Shown here piece by piece: positions 58,238 through 64,000 of a DNA stretch of 64,000 nucleotides (within the stretch, counting starts at the first letter, position 1; every line of letters begins with the position of its first letter). The stretch is from CAWGYT01 sp963826795. Lineage in GTDB: Bacteria; Planctomycetota; Planctomycetia; Pirellulales; Pirellulaceae. Made by a program: the position numbers and the translations under genes. Under the pieces are notes generated by a model. It was not told the origin of the DNA, ran no database searches, and saw only the letters and a list, made by a program, of their open reading frames with translations. The stretch is from assembly GCA_963826795.1 (NCBI GenBank), contig CAWGYT010000001.1:62001-126000 (forward strand). Direction: 5' to 3'.

Positions 58238-59705
58238 ATGAATCCGAGCTCAAAGGTACTGTCCATCGTCTTCGTTCTCTGTGGGACCTTCGCAGACGCG
58301 GCCGATCGCCCCAACATTGTTCTCGTCTTCGCTGACGACCTGGGTTGGAAGGACGTGGGCTATCAGGGAAGCGACTTCATGGAGACGCCGCATCTCGACC
58401 GGCTCGCGCAGCAAGGCACCGTATTCACTGCCGGTTACGCTGCGGCGGGAAACTGCGCACCGAGCCGTGCTTGCCTGCTGTCGGGAACTTACACGCCGCG
58501 GCACCACGTCTACGCAGTGGGAAGCACCGATCGAGGCAACAAGACGCAGCAGCGGTTGGTGCCCATTCCCAATCGGCGTGGATTGGCCAAGGAGAACGTC
58601 ACGATTGCCGACGCCTTGAAGGCAGCAGGTTATGCCACGGGCCACTTCGGCAAGTGGCATCTGGCGGGCAAAGACGGCGCGCTGCCGACCGAACAGGGTT
58701 TCGATGTGTCGTTTGATTCATTTGGCGAGTGGGGAATTGAAGGAAGGATCGGAAGGCAACCAGACTGGCCCGCCTTCCGATCCGAAGGGCGTCTTCACGC
58801 TGACGCGCAAAGCATGCGAGTTCATCGAAGCCAATCAAGATCGCCCGTTTTTCTGCTACCTCGCGCATCACGCGATCCATGGGCCGCTGCAAGGCTCGAC
58901 CGGAAACGTTGGCCAAGTTCAAGGCCAAGACGCCCGGCTCCCAGCACAACAACGCGATGTATGCCGCCTGCACCTACGACCTCGACGCGAGCGTAGGAGT
59001 GCTGTTGCAGAAGCTCGTCGAACTGGGTTTGGAGCAAGAACACGCTGCTGGTGTTCACCAGCGACAACGGCGCGCACGCAGCAATCGTCGCAGGAACCGT
59101 TGCGCGGCAACAAGGGCAGCTACTACGAAGGCGGCATTCGCGAGCCGTTCATCGTACGCTGGCCCGGCGTCACTCGGCCCGGCAGCCGCTGCGATGTGCC
59201 CGTGATCAATGTGGATCTGTTTCCGACATTTCTGGCCGCGGCGGGTGCGCCTGTGCCCGACGGCAAGCTGCTCGACGGGGAAAGCCTGTTGCCCTTGCTC
59301 AACGGCGACGCTTCGCTCTCACGCCAAGCGATCTTCTGGCACTTCCCCGGCTATCTCAACAACCCCGTGATTCGCGGCCGCGAGTTGGATGTCCGCACTG
59401 GTTTCCGCTCGCGACCTGTAACCGTCGTGCACAAGGGCGATTGGAAGCTGCACCTCTACCATGAGGAGTGGCAGCTCGACGGCGGCCGCGCGAAGCTTGC
59501 GGAGAATCATGCGGTCGAACTCTACAACCTGAAGGATGACATTGGCGAACGGAACAATCTGGCGAACGAAAACATTCCAAAGCGAGATGAACTGCTCGCG
59601 GACGTGCTTGCCTGGCATCGATTGACTGGCGCGCTGGTTCCTCACGAACCCAATCCGAAATATCAGCCGGACGCAATTCCAACTGGCGGGACGAATCGCC
59701 GTTAA
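58238..59705 (+). pseudogene. Cys-type sulfatase, four frame breaks
   Basis: From ATG 58238 (MNPSSKVLSIVFVLCGTFADA, a signal peptide) the sequence is a sulfatase: RPNIVLVFADDLGWKDVGYQG and the formylglycine motif CAPSRACLLSG. Conserved text then changes frame at about 58730-58752, 58889-58894, 59035-59041 and 59068-59078 (for example LQ then ARPETLAKFKAK; GLEQ then NTLLVFTSDNGA; then TQQSSQEPLRGNKG). Each step fits one extra base. The last part (YYEGGIREPFIVRWPG; LFPTFLAAAGAP) is intact to the stop at 59705. The full protein would have about 485 residues and cut sulfate esters outside the cytoplasm. It may be decayed or affected by sequence errors. Confidence 0.85.
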
Positions 59706-59734
59706 GGCCCGCTGGAGGAAGGCATGAACCACGA

Positions 59735-59855
59735 GATGCCCGCCGCTTGCCGGCGGGAGTCTCACGTTCGCCGCTACAACAAGCGAGCGCCCTCACGCCC
59801 CCGGCAGATGCCCGCCGCTTGCCGGCGGGAGTCTCACGGTCGCCGCTACAACATA
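59735..59855. repeat. Two repeat B units in opposite orientation, overlapping a coding end
   Basis: AGATGCCCGCCGCTTGCCGG with GGGAGTCTCACG and CGCCGCTACAAC occur twice (about 59736-59780 and 59806-59850). They match the array at 47.5 kb on the other strand. The second copy supplies the last codons of the CotH-type gene on the minus strand. Confidence 0.85.
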
Positions 59856-62800
59856 GCCCCCGTCTTGCATGGCAAGCACAAGATCCTCCGAGCTGAACTC
59901 GCCGTCGCCGTTCCAGTCGCCTTCGGCCCAGGTCGAGTTTCCCGTCAGGTGATCTTCGTATTCACCTTGGATGAACACCTGAACCAGGTCACTGGAATCA
60001 AAACGGCGATCGAGATTGGCGTCGCCAAAACGAGTCTCCAACAGGTCGTGAACCAGATACTGCAAGTCGCGCTCGTCGAGCTTCCCGTCTGAATTTAGAT
60101 CGGCTCGCGATCGACCAAATCGGATGTCGGCGGCAACTCGATCGATCAGGGCGGCACCCATCAAGTCGGCTTGGCCGGGCGAGCCGTCGACGGCGTCGCT
60201 CGGGCGCCAGTTTTCCTTGAAGCTCCAGCGTTCGGGATTGGCCAACGGATCCAACGCCACCAGTGAGTAGCCCTCGCCATCGGTCGCCGAGTACCAGTCG
60301 TCCTCGTAGGCAAACTCCAAAATCATCTGACCGATTGAGGAGACCAACTGTATCGACTCCCCCGCGTTGCTCAGTTGCCCATCGAACTCACCTGCGATGC
60401 GAGCGGCCTGTCCATAATGCCGGACGTATTCGGCCTGATTGCTAACCACGACGACGTACTCGGAAGGTCCGACGGTCGTCTGCGGGAACGCAAATTGGAT
60501 CCCGCCCGCGAGTTGAAAGCCGCTCACGTCAATCGCCGTCTCCCCGACATTGGTCAGCTCGATGAATTCGATCTCGGTTGCACTGCTGCCGGGCGGATCC
60601 GCCGGGTGGTACATTAACTCCGAAATTCGCAGGCCAGGCGGTTCGACCCGGAGGAAGGTTGCGGCCGTGAGCGCGCTCCACTGACCTTGGTCAATGGATC
60701 GAGCGTGAATCCGAGTCGAATCAGCGAGGACGATGGAGTCGCCATCCCACAACCGTGCCGTTGCCGAGGGCAGTTTCGTTGCGACATCGCGTGGATCCGA
60801 ACCGTCAAGTGTGAAATAGATTTCGCCGGTCGGCACGCTCAGGGTCACCACCTGAACGTCAACAAACGACCCGCCGTTTTGATTCAGCAACGGTGCCTCC
60901 ACGTCCGGGTACAAACCGTCCGCTCGCCATTGGTCTAGAACCACGTCGTGGCGCCGAGGAAAGAAATTGTCCAGCAAGCGATTTTGTTCTCTGATCCACT
61001 CCGCATCCCGCGTGTAGGGTCGCGTCGATCGGCGGACATCTCCCCAGCGAGCTGATTCGCCCACGACGGCCCGATCGATTTGGGCAGCGAGCGTCCGATA
61101 CCGTTGGATAATTGCCTGAACCGTCAGCGCGCCGTCGTTGAAGAAATGGGCGTGCACGCGATCCGCGAACCGCAGTCGAAACTCAGCCGAGGCGCGCAAT
61201 TCGCCGTACAGACGCGCGGGCGTGTCGTCGGCGTTTCCAACACCCAGCTCCGTCCGATCGACCGTAATCTCGGACAAGGAGTGCTCCGAATCCCATAGGA
61301 AGAACTGGAACTGCCCGCCGTCGGCACGTGGCCGGATCGCATAGAAATTTCGGGGCGCGGTGGTGGAGCCAATCAGGACGGGCGCATCGACATTGCCGGT
61401 GTAATGAATCATGATCATGTAATCGATCAAGTTGTCGATGTCGAGATATTGCTGAATGTCGACATACTTCTGCTCAGCGGTCCGCTGATTATCTTTTGCG
61501 ATCGCGAACATCTCGTCCCACGCCACCCGGTCTCCGTTGATCGCCTCTGGTGGCTCGCCATGCTTCACCACATCGTAGTCCTCCTTGTCGCCCCCGAAAT
61601 AGGAGGCTGCGAACGACTCATCGGGCCGCTCGACGAGGTTGTACATACCCCAATACAGTCCGTTGAGATAGACGTGGACGTAGCGGCCATGCGACGCGGG
61701 TTGCCCCATCGCCAGCTGACTGGCACGCGAGAACTCGTCACGAAGATATTGCGCCCGAGCTTGCTGAGTGCTATCGGAATGCGTCCATTTGTAGTTGTAG
61801 CCGCCGCGCAGCATGAGGCGATCAAATTCGTGCACGGTCGAATTGTCGAACACGGGAAACTCAAGCTGGGCCGCCCCGTAGGTTGATTTAAACTGCAGTC
61901 GGAAGGACTTTTTGGGCGTGCGATCCAATCGACGGCTGACACCGCCAAAGATGCGGACTCCGGCATCAATTTGCAAGGCTTGCTGCTCCGGAAAATTCAG
62001 CAGCTCGACCGACACCGGTCGCTCCCAGGTCACGCCTCGCTCAAGCGGATTGACATAGATACCGTTCTCCGTGTCAAACAAGTGCTCGACGTCGGTGACG
62101 AGTGACACAATGGGAATTGAAGACAAGTCATCGACGAACGTGTCGCGGTAGAGCGGGTTGCCCGTCACATCGGGATCGACTTCGTAGTCCGCCCGCGTAC
62201 CGGCCCAAGTGCTCGGATAGCCCTCCGGATTCGCGGGCTGATTTGCGACGTCGGCGAGAAAGAGATAAGTGTGCGTGGCCACCGGCGTCGCTTCGTAGCC
62301 CGGTTTCATCGCCATCACTCGCAAGGTCGTTGTGGTCTCCACGTGAATCGTAGCGACCGGAGGCGCCGTGACATCGGGTGCCGGCACCTGGCTCCCGTGA
62401 GTCGCCGTCGGCGTACTGCCATCGGTGGTGTAGACCAAGGTGGCGCCGGGCGTATCGGACGAAAACTTCACGTCAAGCGGCGCGAAGTAGAGACCACGTT
62501 CGGCCGAGAACTGAGGACTCTCGACAAATCCATCGACGGCCGTTCGATTGGCCGATCCGGGACTGGCCGTCGGAAAATATCCCACTTCGGCCGCACCCGT
62601 CGTGACTTCGGCGATCAACTCCGGAAAAATCAAAAAGCCGGAACTGCGACGTGTCCGGTTGATGCCGTGAATCGCCAAAATGTTGCTGCCGGGCGTCAGC
62701 GCGCCGGTGTTTGAAGAGATGTCAAACTCCTCGAAATCGTCCGCAAGGTGGTTCACGGTCGGCACGGACGCGTCCCAAGTCGGTGTGCCCGTCACGTTCC

Positions 62801-63695
62801 GTCGGGCGATTTCTGTGCCGTTGAGATACGCGACGAATGCATCGTCATAAAGCATCCGAAGCGTCAACCGAGAAACGGCACTTGGGTTGTCCACCGTAAA
62901 CGGAATCCGGATATAGGCGGACGTACCCACGTTGTACATACTCTCGGTCAAATCGGTCCCCACCATGCCGCTGTATTCGGAATTCGTGTGGAAACCCACG
63001 CCCGTCGTCGTCCCGCGAGTCCAACCCGTTAAGCCCCCGGCGTCACGAAATGCCGTCTCGTCTCCGCCCTTCCAACTATCGCCGTAGCGGATATCCGATT
63101 CGGCGGTCGGGACAATCACGTTCGCCGGTGCCTTCCGGGGAACCATCGTCACTGAAGCGGCAACGTAACCGAGACCATAGGATACGTCTTCCCGCTGAGG
63201 TGGATAATCGGATCCATTCGAGCCGTATTCGGAAGCGACTGATACGCCGTCGGGCCGGACCAATGCCACGTACTCCGACTCGGCGTTGAGCCGGAAACTC
63301 GTGTGCCACCAGCCCGCGGGGTCGGGCACCTGGGAATCACGTCCCGACGCGAACACGACCAAATACTGACCGGCATTCAAGTTGAGTGACGAGGATTCGG
63401 GGAACGACCACTTCGCCAAATCCGACGGGTCGTCGGTCAAATGCCAGCCGGACAAATCGACGGCGGAGTCCCCGGGGTTGTAGATTTCGATCCAATCCGA
63501 CGCATCGCCGAAACCGTCGCGGATCGTGGCCTCGTTTACGGCCATGAATTCGCTGATGATGGCGTCGCCCGCCAAGAGGCTGCGCGACTCGAGCGACTCA
63601 ATCCGGCGCGGCCGCCGGTTCAATCGCCTTTCTCGCGTGCTGAGCTTCGTCCCACGGCCCCCGCGAAACAGGACGCTTGGCCTAGCCGCACCCAT
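59793..63695 (-). CDS. CotH kinase, lamin-tail and dockerin-like giant surface protein
   Basis: 1300 residues from the ATG at 63695, with GAGGGGGTAGTT before it. A basic N-terminus carries the LEPR-XLL-like RRIESLESRSLLAGD. A lamin-tail domain follows (ISEFMAVNEATIRDGFGDASDWIEIYNPG), then a chitobiase-like segment (LVYTTDGSTPT), a CotH-type kinase-like domain (VRIFGGVSRRLDRTPKKSFRL; RLMLRGGYNYKW; GLYWGMYNLVERPDES), another TDG strand segment (YFTLDGSDPRD), a second lamin-tail (LRISELMYHPADPP; IEFIELTNVGETAIDVSG) and a C-terminal dockerin-like stretch (DLNSDGKLDERDLQYLV; GDWNGDGEFSSEDLVLAMQDGGY). The last residues (VRLPPASGGHLPGA) come from a repeat B unit. Likely a large cell-surface protein that may phosphorylate or bind partners. 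Confidence 0.9.
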   Translation of the reverse strand: MGAARPSVLFRGGRGTKLSTRERRLNRRPRRIESLESRSLLAGDAIISEFMAVNEATIRDGFGDASDWIEIYNPGDSAVDLSGWHLTDDPSDLAKWSFPESSSLNLNAGQYLVVFASGRDSQVPDPAGWWHTSFRLNAESEYVALVRPDGVSVASEYGSNGSDYPPQREDVSYGLGYVAASVTMVPRKAPANVIVPTAESDIRYGDSWKGGDETAFRDAGGLTGWTRGTTTGVGFHTNSEYSGMVGTDLTESMYNVGTSAYIRIPFTVDNPSAVSRLTLRMLYDDAFVAYLNGTEIARRNVTGTPTWDASVPTVNHLADDFEEFDISSNTGALTPGSNILAIHGINRTRRSSGFLIFPELIAEVTTGAAEVGYFPTASPGSANRTAVDGFVESPQFSAERGLYFAPLDVKFSSDTPGATLVYTTDGSTPTATHGSQVPAPDVTAPPVATIHVETTTTLRVMAMKPGYEATPVATHTYLFLADVANQPANPEGYPSTWAGTRADYEVDPDVTGNPLYRDTFVDDLSSIPIVSLVTDVEHLFDTENGIYVNPLERGVTWERPVSVELLNFPEQQALQIDAGVRIFGGVSRRLDRTPKKSFRLQFKSTYGAAQLEFPVFDNSTVHEFDRLMLRGGYNYKWTHSDSTQQARAQYLRDEFSRASQLAMGQPASHGRYVHVYLNGLYWGMYNLVERPDESFAASYFGGDKEDYDVVKHGEPPEAINGDRVAWDEMFAIAKDNQRTAEQKYVDIQQYLDIDNLIDYMIMIHYTGNVDAPVLIGSTTAPRNFYAIRPRADGGQFQFFLWDSEHSLSEITVDRTELGVGNADDTPARLYGELRASAEFRLRFADRVHAHFFNDGALTVQAIIQRYRTLAAQIDRAVVGESARWGDVRRSTRPYTRDAEWIREQNRLLDNFFPRRHDVVLDQWRADGLYPDVEAPLLNQNGGSFVDVQVVTLSVPTGEIYFTLDGSDPRDVATKLPSATARLWDGDSIVLADSTRIHARSIDQGQWSALTAATFLRVEPPGLRISELMYHPADPPGSSATEIEFIELTNVGETAIDVSGFQLAGGIQFAFPQTTVGPSEYVVVVSNQAEYVRHYGQAARIAGEFDGQLSNAGESIQLVSSIGQMILEFAYEDDWYSATDGEGYSLVALDPLANPERWSFKENWRPSDAVDGSPGQADLMGAALIDRVAADIRFGRSRADLNSDGKLDERDLQYLVHDLLETRFGDANLDRRFDSSDLVQVFIQGEYEDHLTGNSTWAEGDWNGDGEFSSEDLVLAMQDGGYVVAATVRLPPASGGHLPGA

Positions 63696-63754
63696 TAACT
63701 ACCCCCTCACTACTCGAGAAAGCCGGACCGGCAACTCGTCGCCCGAGCGTGGGA

Positions 63755-63835
63755 TTGGGAAAAAAGGGCAGGTCCCAAAATCGCGAAGTACCCGAAGGGC
63801 CGTTCCGACTTTGGGGACCTGACCCCTTTTCCCAA
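63755..63835. repeat. REP-like palindrome, GGGGTCAGG family (copy 2)
   Basis: TTGGGAAAAAAGGGCAGGTCCC near 63755-63776 is mirrored by GGGGACCTGACCCC and TTTTCCCAA at about 63813-63835, an imperfect stem. It is related to the perfect palindrome at 16100-16159. It lies between the CotH-type gene and the next PEP-CTERM gene. Confidence 0.7.
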
Positions 63836-63840
63836 CCTGG

Positions 63841-64000
63841 TTAGTTGGCCTGATCGCGCCGCCGCAAGTACCCCAGAACGGGAGCCGAGATCAACAGCAG
63901 CAGGAGGCCCGAAGGTTCCGGAACGGCGTTCAAAGTGGCACCTCGAGTGCCCGCGTCGTAGCCGCCATTCTGAAAAGCGAACACGAGATCGCCACTCCCA
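63841..64000 (-). CDS. PEP-CTERM protein, 3' end only
   Basis: The last 52 codons of a minus-strand gene enter from the right edge and end at TAA 63841-63843. The tail reads GDLVFAFQNGGYDAGTRGAT then NAVPEPSGLLLLLISAPVLGYLRRRDQAN, a PEP-CTERM sorting signal. The SGDLVFAFQNGGYD piece resembles the dockerin-like end of the CotH-type protein next door. The rest of the protein is outside the window. Confidence 0.8.
   Translation of the reverse strand, partial: GSGDLVFAFQNGGYDAGTRGATLNAVPEPSGLLLLLISAPVLGYLRRRDQAN

Overview
The window is a piece of a planctomycete chromosome, most likely from the Pirellulales. The evidence is gene content: a PSCyt1/DUF1549/DUF1553 gene followed by a DUF1501 gene, a second DUF1501 gene beside a PQQ-type propeller, PEP-CTERM tails (VPEPS/VPEPG, hydrophobic stretch, RRRR), LEPR-XLL-type N-termini (SLESRSLLA, QMERRELLA), a transmembrane Ser/Thr kinase coupled to an ECF sigma factor, a Cys-type sulfatase, and GC-rich dispersed repeats. 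No rRNA, tRNA, CRISPR array or transposase gene was recognised.

Layout. 1-3.75 kb: start of a glycosyltransferase-like gene and a Ser/Thr kinase-TPR gene split by a frameshift (both minus). 3.9-16.1 kb: a Tad/Flp pilus locus on the minus strand: a second CpaF/TadA-like ATPase, Flp pilin, prepilin peptidase, a 57-residue pseudopilin-like protein, TadE, TadG-like and TadE-like proteins, an anchored unknown, a CpaB-like protein, an FHA-fused TadA, TadB, TadC and an FHA membrane protein. No secretin, TadZ or TadD is seen. 16.3-21.4 kb: a divergent 1683-residue protein joining a pseudokinase, PEGA, WD40 and PDZ modules and a caspase-like domain; both enzyme-type domains lack their key residues. 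21.4-33.3 kb: a secreted Pro-rich protein, a repeat block, an ECF sigma factor, the PSCyt/DUF1553-DUF1501 pair, a membrane protein, an RluA-type pseudouridine synthase, a second DUF1501 and a PQQ-like propeller.

33.8-40.6 kb: a heavy-metal (Cu/Ag type) efflux unit: Cys-rich secreted protein, CusB-like adaptor with extra metal-binding modules, CusA-like pump with two extra membrane segments, and a secreted protein with two CPV...CC modules. 41-49 kb: a YaiI/YqxD protein, a frameshifted B12/radical SAM gene, a cupin protein, a frameshifted propeller/dihaem cytochrome gene, two thioredoxin-like secreted proteins and a PEP-CTERM remnant. 49.7-64 kb: a frameshifted DUF5077/DUF3472 gene, a PEP-CTERM protein, an RTX protein, the kinase-ECF pair, a multiply frameshifted sulfatase, a CotH/lamin-tail/dockerin giant and the 3' end of another PEP-CTERM gene.

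Two themes stand out. First, the Tad locus is surrounded by Ser/Thr signalling modules (kinase, pseudokinase, two FHA-like domains), several of which look degenerate, which suggests a scaffold-based control or sensing system. Second, at least eight single-base frame breaks interrupt otherwise conserved genes, and seven of them look like one extra base. That points either to indel errors in the assembly or to gene decay.
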